A DNA stretch of 64,000 bases from Desulfovibrio sp. UCD-KL4C (GCF_006210265.1 NZ_VCNC01000002.1:372001-436000), one strand, 5' to 3'. Numbered from the stretch's first letter, positions 1 through 8,079 are shown. The notes: a model not told the origin generated them from the letters alone. Numbers and translations: made by a program.

Positions 1-401
1 ACAATACCAACTTTCATTCCTTTATCTCGAGCAACTTCTGCAATGGATTTAACATCTTTCTGGCGTGGAGTCATACCGAGCATTCCGATGTTAGTTTTCT
101 GTCCACTCGCAATAGCAGTTCCGGCTGCAGCGGAACCTGTGATAAACCTGTCAGCAGCATAAGTTGTTGTCATCCCCTGTGAAGGAAAACTGTTCATAAC
201 TAACTGCTTACCTAAAAAGGCTTCGGCAGCAGCTCTCTGCGGTATTCCCATTCCATCACCGATAAAGAGAAATACATATTTAGCAGGAGTTCCTTTATAA
301 ACCTTCACGGATTTGGTTTTAGCATGGGCCGGAATTGCTGTAAGAAGAACAGCACAGACGAACAACAATATTAAATGTTTACCTTTACGATAAAAAGTCA
401 T
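1..401 (-). CDS. Alkaline phosphatase, N-terminal part (runs off the window)
   Basis: The reading frame starts at an ATG at 401, preceded on the minus strand by a GGAGG ribosome site, and stays open to the window edge (133 codons). Residues 1-27 form a Sec signal peptide (charged start, hydrophobic core, AHA cleavage site). It is followed by FLFIGDGMG, the first metal-binding aspartate region of the PhoA superfamily, and by TGSAAAGTAIASG around the nucleophile Ser90. The product should hydrolyse phosphate monoesters in the periplasm. The residue before the nucleophile is Gly where E. coli PhoA has Asp. It is divergent from the cytochrome/rnf operon. The C-terminal metal ligands are outside the window, so the subfamily cannot be settled. 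Confidence 0.85.
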   Translation of the reverse strand, partial: MTFYRKGKHLILLFVCAVLLTAIPAHAKTKSVKVYKGTPAKYVFLFIGDGMGIPQRAAAEAFLGKQLVMNSFPSQGMTTTYAADRFITGSAAAGTAIASGQKTNIGMLGMTPRQKDVKSIAEVARDKGMKVGI

Positions 402-625
402 TAGAGCCTCCGAATTTAAAGAAATTAATAGTTAAAAATAAATTCATCTTAAGCAGAGACTCATCTACCAATCTCAAATGACTGTTGTGTCACAACCTAG
501 CAACAATCTGATAACTAATGTGATTATCTTTCTTTTTTGATCATACAAAAGTTAAACTAGACAAAACCGTAGCGTTTACCTATATAATTTATAGGTAAAT
601 TCCCTTTTAAAACGAGGAACAGTCG
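402..625. other. Divergent intergenic region between phosphatase and rnf operon
   Basis: These 224 bases lie between two divergent start codons and hold the promoter of each. The half nearest rnf contains the palindrome and TATAAT described separately. No reading frame with a ribosome site was seen. Confidence 0.6.
558..599 (+). promoter_or_regulatory. Putative rnf promoter with palindromic operator over the -10 box
   Basis: A perfect inverted repeat, TTTACCTATA-5 nt-TATAGGTAAA, occupies 575-599. A consensus TATAAT (583-588) lies inside it, and TAGACA (558-563) is the nearest -35-like hexamer, with a long 19-bp gap. The start codon of the first operon gene is 27 bases downstream of the repeat. 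A dimeric regulator bound here would block RNA polymerase. The repeat does not resemble the Rex, Fur or Fnr consensus as I know them. The function is inferred. Confidence 0.5.
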
Positions 626-1372
626 GTGCAAAAAAAGTTCTTTCCAATCATAATTATAACTGTACTGTTACTTGGATTAGCTGTTACCGGATATATACTT
701 CCAACACAGAAACAAAAAGTTCCGGTTAGAATTTTATTCCAAAACAGTGGCGGTAAGGTAATTTTCAAACATTTAAAGCACCACCAGATTTACGAGATTT
801 CATGCGATAAATGTCACCACGAGCGCAAAACAGCTAATAACGATCCTCTTCCATGCGGATCATGCCACCCGGAATCTTTTGACAAAGACTTTGTTCGCAA
901 TCACATAAATTCTTTTCCAGACAATACTTACTGCATAAAATGTCATCATGCAGAGCTTGGCAAACTCAATTTTAATCACGAAGCTCATGAAGAGCATGCT
1001 GACGACGATTGTCAGACTTGCCACCATGGGGAGGACATTGAAGAAGAACTTCAGAAATGTTCAAACTGCCATACCAGTGCCGGAACAAAAGAAATTCCAA
1101 GTATCAGAGATGCAGCACATGATCGCTGCGTAAAATGTCACGAAGGTCAGTTCAAAGACGGACTCAAAGGCTGTAATCCATGTCACAAAATGAAAGACAT
1201 GACCCATTACAAAGGCGACACAACTCCATGTGCACAATGCCACCAAAAGCCAAGTAAAGATCTAGTGCTGAATCGTATGAGTGCATTCCATGATCAATGT
1301 ATGATATGCCACAGAGAACTTAAAAAAGGGCCGTATAAAGATAATGATTGTGACAAGTGTCATTTAAGATAA
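626..1372 (+). CDS. dhcA: Membrane-anchored decaheme c-type cytochrome of the Rnf locus
   Basis: The 248-residue protein has an N-terminal hydrophobic segment (about residues 6-26, without a clear cleavage site). Ten CXXCH heme-attachment motifs follow, with many additional histidines suited to bis-His ligation. It starts at a GTG with GAGG 9 bases upstream. In Desulfovibrio a multiheme cytochrome precedes rnfC, and the gene there has been called dhcA. The predicted role is electron exchange between the Rnf membrane core and periplasmic cytochromes. It overlaps or abuts rnfC, so co-translation is likely. The heme count is read directly; the electron partner is inferred. Confidence 0.9.
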   Translation: MQKKFFPIIIITVLLLGLAVTGYILPTQKQKVPVRILFQNSGGKVIFKHLKHHQIYEISCDKCHHERKTANNDPLPCGSCHPESFDKDFVRNHINSFPDNTYCIKCHHAELGKLNFNHEAHEEHADDDCQTCHHGEDIEEELQKCSNCHTSAGTKEIPSIRDAAHDRCVKCHEGQFKDGLKGCNPCHKMKDMTHYKGDTTPCAQCHQKPSKDLVLNRMSAFHDQCMICHRELKKGPYKDNDCDKCHLR

Positions 1373-1389
1373 AGGCGGATACTTCCATT

Positions 1390-2544
1390 ATGAATCCTAT
1401 TTTTTCACTTATTCCATCAGAGCGCGGTCCGGTGCTGAAAATAAGAGATCAACATTTAAGTTCAGCGCTGTTGATATCTCTGGAAATTACTGGACTAAAA
1501 CCACTTACCGCAGTTGGTGAACTTGTCGCAAAAGGACAAAAAATTGCTTTTGATCATGAGAGCACACGTTCATCAGTTCACTCTTCAGTGTCAGGAAAAG
1601 TCCTAAACGTAAAAAAAGACTTTATTCTCATTGAAGAGCAAGGAGAGCTTGTTGCGGAGCCATTAACATTTAACACCACCGACAGTTCTTCCATGCTCGC
1701 AGACCTTAGAGACGCGGGGATTGACGTTAGCCGTTTTAAACAAGGATGTACTCTAATCATCAACACAGTTCCGGCAGAAGCTGGAATAGACGGACATAGA
1801 TTCTTAATCGAAGGATTTAATCATATAATGTGTGAAGGGTTGAATTTTCTAAAGAAAGCCCTTTCACCGAAAGCTTCAGCTATCGCCGTACCACAAGGCA
1901 TGGCATGGACTCTTCCGGGCTGCACCGCTCATGAAATAAAGCCGATCTATCCAAACGGATTATCTGCAATGATCATTAAGACTGTCACCGGAAAAGAAAT
2001 GCCTGCCGGAGTTTGCATTGTAGACGCTGCAACTCTTTATAGAATAGGGAGAACCGTTCACGGCAAACAGCCGGCAACCGAAATCATGATAAAAATCGGA
2101 AACACACTCTTTCAAGCGCCGATAGGCACAACAGTCGGACTATTAGTAAGCAAAGCTGGATATACTCTATCAGAAGGTGATAGAGTTATTCTAGGCGGTC
2201 CTTTATCAGGAAAAGCTGTCTACTCACTAAACCACGGAATTTCAGCGGATACGCAGGGAATAACCGTTATTACAGGTAACAAAGAACCTGTAACAAAGGA
2301 TTCACCATGTGTCGGATGCGGAGAATGTGTAATCAGATGTCCGGCTAGACTGATGCCGAACATGATCTCCAGACACGCTGAATTCGGGCTGTTTGAAAAT
2401 ACTAAGGCGTATTTCATCGGTTCATGTTTTGAATGCGGGCTTTGCGCTTATTGGTGCACGGCTAAGCGTCCCTTGCTGCAATATATTAGACTGGCCAAAA
2501 AAGAACTTTTCAGCAAACCAATACTTGAAGATCTTCGGGAATAA
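1390..2544 (+). CDS. rnfC: Electron transport complex protein RnfC (divergent, FMN/NADH loop absent)
   Basis: The C-terminal half carries the two RnfC ferredoxin-type clusters, CVGCGECVIRCP (Cys307/310/313/317) and CFECGLCAYWC (Cys346/349/352/356), which pass electrons in the peripheral arm. I chose the ATG at 1390, preceded by AGGCGG just after the cytochrome stop. An ATG at 1357 in the same frame would overlap the cytochrome gene and has no ribosome site. At 384 residues it is shorter than typical RnfC (about 440 or more). The glycine-rich GLGGAGFP loop and the following NGAECEPY motif, which bind FMN and NADH in RnfC/Nqo1 proteins, are missing. The aligned stretch reads AGIDVSRFKQG...NTVPAEAG. 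See the findings. Confidence 0.9.
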   Translation: MNPIFSLIPSERGPVLKIRDQHLSSALLISLEITGLKPLTAVGELVAKGQKIAFDHESTRSSVHSSVSGKVLNVKKDFILIEEQGELVAEPLTFNTTDSSSMLADLRDAGIDVSRFKQGCTLIINTVPAEAGIDGHRFLIEGFNHIMCEGLNFLKKALSPKASAIAVPQGMAWTLPGCTAHEIKPIYPNGLSAMIIKTVTGKEMPAGVCIVDAATLYRIGRTVHGKQPATEIMIKIGNTLFQAPIGTTVGLLVSKAGYTLSEGDRVILGGPLSGKAVYSLNHGISADTQGITVITGNKEPVTKDSPCVGCGECVIRCPARLMPNMISRHAEFGLFENTKAYFIGSCFECGLCAYWCTAKRPLLQYIRLAKKELFSKPILEDLRE

Positions 2545-2546
2545 AT

Positions 2547-3521
2547 ATGAAACCGATAAGCGGAGCCCCTGTTTTAACAGTTTCAAGTTCTCCTCATATT
2601 CATTGCGGGCGAACCATTAAAGGAACTTCTTTTGAAATACTGCTGGCCTTACTCCTCGCAGCAGGATTTGCTATCTGGCACAGCAATATACTTGCAATGA
2701 GAATTCTTGCTCTTTCATGCGTGGTCGCGGTCCTTACAGAAGCTGCCTGCCTACGTATAATGAAACGTGAAATTGAATCCGACAACTACACAGCTCTACT
2801 ATGCGGCCTTATGTTCGGATTTCTCATAGCACCAAGTTCTCCTTGGTGGCTTGTAGCTGTCGGTAGCTCGCTTTCAATAATACTGGGAAGAATGGTCTTC
2901 GGTGGTCTTGGAGGTTCTCCATTATGTGCTCCGCTAGTAGGCTGGGCCATCTGCAAAGTTTCATGGCCTGATCTTATGGATTTTGACATAACAATGCTGG
3001 GTTCGGAACTGACCTACCCGCTGAGTCAACTTAAAAATTTCGGTCCTGAAACACTAAACGAGTATTCCTTAAAATCATTATTATTAGGATTCCAGCTTGG
3101 CGGATCAGGAGCAGCGCAATCCGGTCCAATTCTTCTCGGTGGATTATACCTGCTAAGTCGTAAAATTATCCGACCCGATATCCCTTTAGCCTTTATTGCA
3201 GGTGTAACTTTCACCGCAGCGACTTTTTATGCAATATCTCCTCTTGATTACTGCTCACCGATTTATCACCTATTATGCGGAAGCACATTATTCGGAGCTT
3301 TCTTTCTTGCAACAGACGGTTCCTCTTCTCCTGTTGGACATATCCCGATGATTGCCTTCGGATTTATTGCCGGAGTACTGGTCATAATCATAAGAATTTA
3401 CGGAATATATCCTGATGGAGTTCCATTTGCCATATTGCTTGCAAATCTGACAACGCCACTACTCGAAAAAATCAGACCTAAACCCTTCGGTGGAATAACC
3501 AATATACATTTGCAGAGGTAA
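2547..3521 (+). CDS. rnfD: Electron transport complex protein RnfD
   Basis: This is a polytopic membrane subunit (324 residues) with the family segments FGGLGG (about 118-123), LATDG (254-258) and YPDGVPFAILLAN near the C-terminus. It begins two bases after the rnfC stop. In other bacteria RnfD holds FMN linked to a threonine within a D-x-x-(S/T)-(G/A)-(A/S)-T motif. Here the aligned segment reads DGSSSPV, so the acceptor position (residue 263) is valine in an ungapped alignment. The subunit is clearly recognisable and in the right operon position, but its covalent flavin site appears lost. Serines nearby could conceivably substitute. Confidence 0.92.
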   Translation: MKPISGAPVLTVSSSPHIHCGRTIKGTSFEILLALLLAAGFAIWHSNILAMRILALSCVVAVLTEAACLRIMKREIESDNYTALLCGLMFGFLIAPSSPWWLVAVGSSLSIILGRMVFGGLGGSPLCAPLVGWAICKVSWPDLMDFDITMLGSELTYPLSQLKNFGPETLNEYSLKSLLLGFQLGGSGAAQSGPILLGGLYLLSRKIIRPDIPLAFIAGVTFTAATFYAISPLDYCSPIYHLLCGSTLFGAFFLATDGSSSPVGHIPMIAFGFIAGVLVIIIRIYGIYPDGVPFAILLANLTTPLLEKIRPKPFGGITNIHLQR

Positions 3522-3524
3522 ATT

Positions 3525-4112
3525 ATGAATGAAACCTTTAAAATGATCGTGGTTCTTTCACTCTTATGCGGATTGTCAGGTTTTACCCTTGCAACCCTGA
3601 AAGATACTACCTCAAATAAAATTGAGGAACAAGTCATGACCTATGTGCAAGGGCCTGCAATCGATAAAGTTTTAAAAGGTTTTAGTAATTCTCCGGTTAA
3701 GGACCGCAAAAAATTTGTAATTCCGGGAACCAGAAAACAGGTCACGGTTTTCCCTGCAATTAAAGATAATAAACTTTTCGGAGTGGCTCTTGAAACATCT
3801 GCCAAAGGTTTCGGCGGAGATGTCGGTGTAATGGTTGGTTTTAATGTTGATAAGCTTAACCTTTTAGGCATCGGCATTACAGCTATGAAGGAAACTCCAG
3901 GCATTGGCGCAAGAATTGCCAAACACGGATTTACTGATCAATTCAAAGATCACTCAGCTTCTGTTGAACTCTCTTTCAAGGGGGGAACCATTAACGGCAT
4001 TGCAGGAGCAACTATTTCATCAACGGCGTCAGTTGAGGCGGTAAAAAAAGCAATTAATATCTTCAACCAAATCAAACCGCAAATCAATACGGCATGGACA
4101 AAGGGGTCTTGA
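3525..4112 (+). CDS. rnfG: Electron transport complex protein RnfG (FMN-binding domain)
   Basis: The 195-residue protein has one N-terminal membrane anchor (about residues 5-24) and a periplasmic FMN-binding domain. The flavin-acceptor motif is N-G-I-A-G-A-T (Thr163), compared with the usual D-x-x-S-G-A-T. The acceptor threonine is kept, but the Asp and Ser that help ApbE recognise the site are changed. The ETPGIGAR segment typical of the family is present (123-130). It starts four bases after the rnfD stop, with GAGG upstream. No apbE flavin-transferase gene is found in this window. Confidence 0.93.
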   Translation: MNETFKMIVVLSLLCGLSGFTLATLKDTTSNKIEEQVMTYVQGPAIDKVLKGFSNSPVKDRKKFVIPGTRKQVTVFPAIKDNKLFGVALETSAKGFGGDVGVMVGFNVDKLNLLGIGITAMKETPGIGARIAKHGFTDQFKDHSASVELSFKGGTINGIAGATISSTASVEAVKKAINIFNQIKPQINTAWTKGS

Positions 4113-4114
4113 TC

Positions 4115-4780
4115 ATGAGCAGATTTTGGAAAGAATTTTCTAAAGGATTATGGACCGATCTTGCTCCATTTAAAATAGTACTTGGTCTTTGTCCTATTCT
4201 GGCGGTTACTAAGAGTGCCGATAACGGATTTGGAATGGGAATAGCTGTAATTTTTGTCCTGACACTTTCAAATATCTTTGTATCAGCTGTAAGAAAAATA
4301 ATTCCTGCAAAAGTTCGAATTGCCTGCTTCATTGTTATCGCGGCTTCATTAGTTGTCGCGGTTGAATTACTGATGCAGGCATATGCATATCCGCTCTACC
4401 AGCAACTTGGTATTTTTGTTCCGCTCATTGTTGTTAACTGCATCATTCTCGGACGCGCGGAAGCATTTGCATCTAAAAATACTGTACTTCTTTCGGCTGC
4501 AGATGGATTAGGAATAGGGATTGGGTACACAATGTCTCTTACAGTTCTCGGAAGCCTGCGTGAACTTTTCGGGTATGGAACTCTTTTCGGTATTCAAATC
4601 ATGCCTGAAACTTTTAAGCCCTTTAAATTTATGATTGAAGCTCCGGGGGCATTTGTCTGCCTTGGAATCCTTTTAGCTGCTATGAACGCTTTTACAAACA
4701 GCCAGAGACACAAAAAAGGACAAGCCGTGCTTGATAACCCTACCCACGATTGTAAAACATGCGGCATATGCGGACAGTAA
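4115..4780 (+). CDS. rnfE: Electron transport complex protein RnfE
   Basis: This multi-spanning membrane subunit is 221 residues long from the ATG at 4115. That start has AAGGGG upstream and gives the family-type N-terminus MSRFWKEFSKGLW. An in-frame ATG at 4094 would overlap rnfG and is less likely. The cysteines in LGLCPILAV and VVNCIILGRAEAFA match those that, with RnfA, hold the intramembrane [2Fe-2S] cluster. The extreme C-terminus, HDCKTCGICGQ, adds three closely spaced cysteines (C-x2-C-x2-C). That is an uncommon tail that might bind metal. Confidence 0.92.
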   Translation: MSRFWKEFSKGLWTDLAPFKIVLGLCPILAVTKSADNGFGMGIAVIFVLTLSNIFVSAVRKIIPAKVRIACFIVIAASLVVAVELLMQAYAYPLYQQLGIFVPLIVVNCIILGRAEAFASKNTVLLSAADGLGIGIGYTMSLTVLGSLRELFGYGTLFGIQIMPETFKPFKFMIEAPGAFVCLGILLAAMNAFTNSQRHKKGQAVLDNPTHDCKTCGICGQ

Positions 4781-4810
4781 ATTAATAACTACGCACTGAG
4801 AGATCAGCAT

Positions 4811-5386
4811 ATGAAAGAATATTTCCTCCTTTTCATATCAGCCATATTTGTAAACAACATTGTTCTGGCCCAATACCTCGGCAATTGTCCGTTTATCGGG
4901 ACATCCAAAAATATCTCAGTTGCAATAGGCATGGGCAGCGCAGTTGTTTTTGTTGCCACAATGGCGGCTTCCATAACATGGGCTGTCCAGCAATATCTAC
5001 TAGCCCCGCTCGGACTGGAGTATCTGCAAACCTTAACTTTTATTCTGGTCATTGCTGCTCTGGTACAATTCGTTGAAATGTTTTTAAAAAAAGCTGTCCC
5101 TCCGCTATATAAAGCCCTCGGAATATTTCTACCGCTGATCACAACCAACTGCGCTGTTATGGGGATAGCTATTATCTGCCAACGTGAAGAATTTACTTTT
5201 GTTAAAACTGTAGCGTTTTCTTTTGCATCAGGGCTCGGTTTCATGCTCGCATTAATTGTATTATCTGCAATACGTGAAAAAATAGAAGTTTCCAGAGTAC
5301 CTGAGGCTCTAAAAGGAACACCAGTTGCTTTAATTATGGTAGGCCTAATGTCCTTAGCATTTTTTGCGTTCAAAGGAATGATCTGA
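4811..5386 (+). CDS. rnfA: Electron transport complex protein RnfA
   Basis: The 191-residue membrane protein has about six hydrophobic spans. The conserved segments AQYLGNCPFIGTSK near the N-terminus and TTNCAVMGIAI in the middle supply the two cysteines that, together with those of RnfE, hold the intramembrane [2Fe-2S] cluster. It is separated from rnfE by 30 bases and lies in the standard C-D-G-E-A-B order. Nothing in the sequence departs from the family. The cluster sites of A and E are intact although the flavin sites of C and D are not. Confidence 0.94.
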   Translation: MKEYFLLFISAIFVNNIVLAQYLGNCPFIGTSKNISVAIGMGSAVVFVATMAASITWAVQQYLLAPLGLEYLQTLTFILVIAALVQFVEMFLKKAVPPLYKALGIFLPLITTNCAVMGIAIICQREEFTFVKTVAFSFASGLGFMLALIVLSAIREKIEVSRVPEALKGTPVALIMVGLMSLAFFAFKGMI

Positions 5387-5417
5387 TGAAATCACCAGCA
5401 GACCTAGGCAGAACAAA

Positions 5418-7526
5418 ATGATCACATCATCAATACTTGTTCTTTTCGGATTAGGTTTTGTCGCGGCTGTAATTCTTGCTGTGGCTTCTAAAATTCTATT
5501 TGTAAAAGAAGATCCACGCATAGCTCTCCTGGAAGATGTTCTTCCAGGAGTCAACTGCGGTGGGTGCGGTTACGCCGGTTGCGGAGGGGCCGCCAACGCG
5601 GTTGTTGAGGGTAAATCAGGATCCAATGTCTGCGTAATCGGAGGGCTTGAGACGGCTAAGGCAGTTGCGGCAGTAATGGGTCTTGAAGTAGTAGAAATGG
5701 AACCGGAGCTGGCATTCCGAGACTGCACCGGAGGCCTTCGCGCTGAAGAGCTGTACCATTACGAAGGAGCTAAGGATTGTCGCGCACAGGCTCTCCTCTA
5801 CGAAGGAAGCAAAACTTGCCCTGAAGGGTGCTTAGGGTTTGGTACATGCGTATCCGTCTGCCCGTTTGATGCAATTCATATGGGGCCAGAAGGTTTACCT
5901 GTTGTTGATCCTCTTGCTTGCAAATCTTGCAGAAAATGCGTCGATGCATGCCCGCGTAATGTCCTTTCGATTATATCCATGAGTGAAAGGCTCCTTCATC
6001 AGGAAGAAGTCAACGATTGCCTTGCGCCGTGCCGTCAAAAATGTCCGGGACAGATTAATATTCCTAAATACATTGAGCTGGCAAGAAAAGGTGATTACGC
6101 AGGAGCAGTAAACACAATTCGTGAACGTAATCCATTACTTCTTGTATGCGGTCGAATATGCCCCCGTCCCTGTGAAGCTGATTGTCGTAGAGCACATGTT
6201 GATGAGCCTGTAGGAATCAATATGATCAAAAGATTTGTTGCAGACTGGGAAATGAAAAACAATCTTCGCCTCGAAATTCCATGCGCCCAAAAGACTGGTC
6301 ATAAAGTTGCCATTATCGGCGGAGGTCCGGCCGGACTTTCCTGTGCTTACTTCCTGCGCAGACTCGGGCACAGCCCTACAATTTTTGAATCAATGCCGAA
6401 ACTTGGCGGACAACTCCGCTACGGTATACCAGAATACAGGCTGCCTAAAAAAGATTTAGAATGGGAAATTCAAGGTATTCTCGACTTAGGAATGGAAGTT
6501 TACACAGATGTACAATTCGGAATAGACTTCACAATACAAAGCCTAGAGGAAGATGGATTTGAAGCGTTCTTCATGGGACTTGGTGCATGGTCTAGCGGTA
6601 ACCTGAGAATTGAAGGAGAAGAAGCAGAAGGTGTCCTTAGCGGAATAGAAATGCTCACATCTATAGGCCTTAACAACCCTCCTGAAATAGGCCCGAAGGT
6701 TTTAGTTATTGGAGGCGGCAGCACTGCAATAGATACAGCAAGAACAAGCATAAGGCTCGGATGTGATGTTACTATAATCTATCGCCGTACTCAAAATGAA
6801 ATGCCGGCCCATGTTGATGAGATTAAAGATGCGCAGGAAGAAGGTGTTAAGTTTATTTTTTTAACAGCCCCTATTCAGGTTGTTATAGATGAATATGGCC
6901 AAGCCTCCCACCTTGAATGTATAAAGATGAAACTTGGCAACCCCGATGATTCAGGGCGCTGCAGACCTGTTCCGATAGAAGGAACGGAGATCAGATACCC
7001 TGCCGATACTATTATCTCTGCGATTGGACAAAAACCTTCACTCTCCTGCTTTTACTCTGAAGATTCAGAAGAATGTCCAATCGATTTCACACGTTGGAAA
7101 ACAGTAAATGCCGATCCGGACACACTACAAACATCTGTCCCCAATGTTTTTGCAGGAGGAGACCTGTTCAGCGGACCTGATCTTGTTATTTCAGCAGTTG
7201 GAGCAGGACGCAGGGCTGCGCGGTCTATCCACTTTTTATTAACAAAAGGCAAAATACCTGTAGCCGATAATATTATGCGGAAGTTAATTCCTTATACACT
7301 ATTCAAAGATGTGGACGGACTTAATAATAAATGTCGTGTCCCGATGCCTCATCTTTGCGAGGGGGCTTACCGGATTTCGACGTTCAGGGAAGTAGAAGGA
7401 ACGTTATCCGAAGAACAGCTTAAGCAGGAAGCATCACGTTGTCTAAGGTGTGGTTTGATATGTTATGATAGAGATGTTTCCCTTGCTGATATTGTGACAG
7501 CAAGGGTAGGAGAAAAAGTAGAATAG
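5418..7526 (+). CDS. rnfB: RnfB fused to a GltD/NfnB-like FAD-NAD(P)H oxidoreductase
   Basis: This is a 702-residue fusion. Residues 4-28 are a membrane anchor. Cys47/50/55/72 form the RnfB N-terminal [4Fe-4S] site (CGGCGYAGC). Residues 134-178 carry an eight-cysteine ferredoxin domain (CPEGCLGFGTCVSVC and CKSCRKCVDAC). Residues 195-700 are a complete GltD/NfnB-type module: Cys201/205/209 and Cys244/248/252/256 for Fe-S clusters, an FAD Rossmann motif GGGPAG at 301-306, an NAD(P) motif GGGSTA at 432-437 and a closing AGGD FAD motif. Ordinary RnfB has about 200-330 residues. The fused part would move electrons between NAD(P)H and the RnfB ferredoxin clusters on the cytoplasmic side. It is the last gene of the operon. 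Confidence 0.93.
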   Translation: MITSSILVLFGLGFVAAVILAVASKILFVKEDPRIALLEDVLPGVNCGGCGYAGCGGAANAVVEGKSGSNVCVIGGLETAKAVAAVMGLEVVEMEPELAFRDCTGGLRAEELYHYEGAKDCRAQALLYEGSKTCPEGCLGFGTCVSVCPFDAIHMGPEGLPVVDPLACKSCRKCVDACPRNVLSIISMSERLLHQEEVNDCLAPCRQKCPGQINIPKYIELARKGDYAGAVNTIRERNPLLLVCGRICPRPCEADCRRAHVDEPVGINMIKRFVADWEMKNNLRLEIPCAQKTGHKVAIIGGGPAGLSCAYFLRRLGHSPTIFESMPKLGGQLRYGIPEYRLPKKDLEWEIQGILDLGMEVYTDVQFGIDFTIQSLEEDGFEAFFMGLGAWSSGNLRIEGEEAEGVLSGIEMLTSIGLNNPPEIGPKVLVIGGGSTAIDTARTSIRLGCDVTIIYRRTQNEMPAHVDEIKDAQEEGVKFIFLTAPIQVVIDEYGQASHLECIKMKLGNPDDSGRCRPVPIEGTEIRYPADTIISAIGQKPSLSCFYSEDSEECPIDFTRWKTVNADPDTLQTSVPNVFAGGDLFSGPDLVISAVGAGRRAARSIHFLLTKGKIPVADNIMRKLIPYTLFKDVDGLNNKCRVPMPHLCEGAYRISTFREVEGTLSEEQLKQEASRCLRCGLICYDRDVSLADIVTARVGEKVE

Positions 7527-7559
7527 TAAGAAAATCAAGTTCTAAAAGATAACCAAGCA

Positions 7560-7610
7560 TAAAAAAAGGCGCGAAGAGTAACCACTCTTCACGCCTAAAC
7601 TTTTTATTTT
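7560..7610. terminator. Bidirectional intrinsic terminator between rnfB and the 7624-8079 gene
   Basis: Stem AGGCG-GAAGAGT (7567-7579) pairs with ACTCTTC-CGCCT (7584-7596) with one mismatch. It is flanked by an A run on the left and CTTTTTATTTT on the right, so it serves both convergent transcripts. Confidence 0.88.
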
Positions 7611-7623
7611 CAAATCATAAACT

Positions 7624-8079
7624 TTATTTCTGGAGGCCGGACTGAACATCCTTAAGAATTTCCTGAACCTTGGCAAGTTTGGCCTGTTCTTCAGGAGTGA
7701 GTTGCTGACTGATATAATTAGCTTTCTGAGTCATTTCATCAATCATACCATCCATAATAATATGTCTTGTCTTCAAAGGAAGTTTTTCAAGCTCTACAAG
7801 TCTGTTATCAACAGTTGTCATCTGAGTATTCAGAGTTTCAACCTGTCCGCGAACGCCCTGAAGATCTTTAACTTCAGTAGCTAAGTTACTTAAATTTTGG
7901 TTTAGGCCATAAAAAAAGACTACGAGAAGAACAATCGCCATGAATGATATGATGACTGCTACTTTTCCCATATCTTTCTGAGCTGATTCGCCAATTCCCG
8001 CTGCGAAATTCTGCTCTGTTGTTTCCTCTTTTTTCTGATAGTCTTCGATCTGATGTATTTTTTCAGATGCTGCACTCAT
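7624..8079 (-). CDS. Hypothetical membrane-anchored coiled-coil protein
   Basis: The 151-residue protein has an acidic, soluble N-terminus (1-45), one membrane span (about 46-65, VAVIISFMAIVLLVVFFYGL region) and a following coiled coil rich in Leu/Val heptads (about 68-110). Its tail contains QQLTPEEQAKLAKVQEIL. The start is supported by AGGAGG 7 bases upstream. I do not recognise the family. The topology suggests a signal-anchored protein with an extracytoplasmic coiled coil that may oligomerise. It is monocistronic and convergent with the rnf operon. Confidence 0.75.
   Translation of the reverse strand: MSAASEKIHQIEDYQKKEETTEQNFAAGIGESAQKDMGKVAVIISFMAIVLLVVFFYGLNQNLSNLATEVKDLQGVRGQVETLNTQMTTVDNRLVELEKLPLKTRHIIMDGMIDEMTQKANYISQQLTPEEQAKLAKVQEILKDVQSGLQK

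Noticed and set aside
1357-1389. Upstream ATG for rnfC
   Set aside because: It overlaps the cytochrome coding end and has no ribosome site; the ATG at 1390 has AGGCGG.
4804-5373. 189-codon minus-strand frame opposite rnfA
   Set aside because: It lies fully opposite a conserved membrane subunit; its composition is typical of antisense shadow frames.
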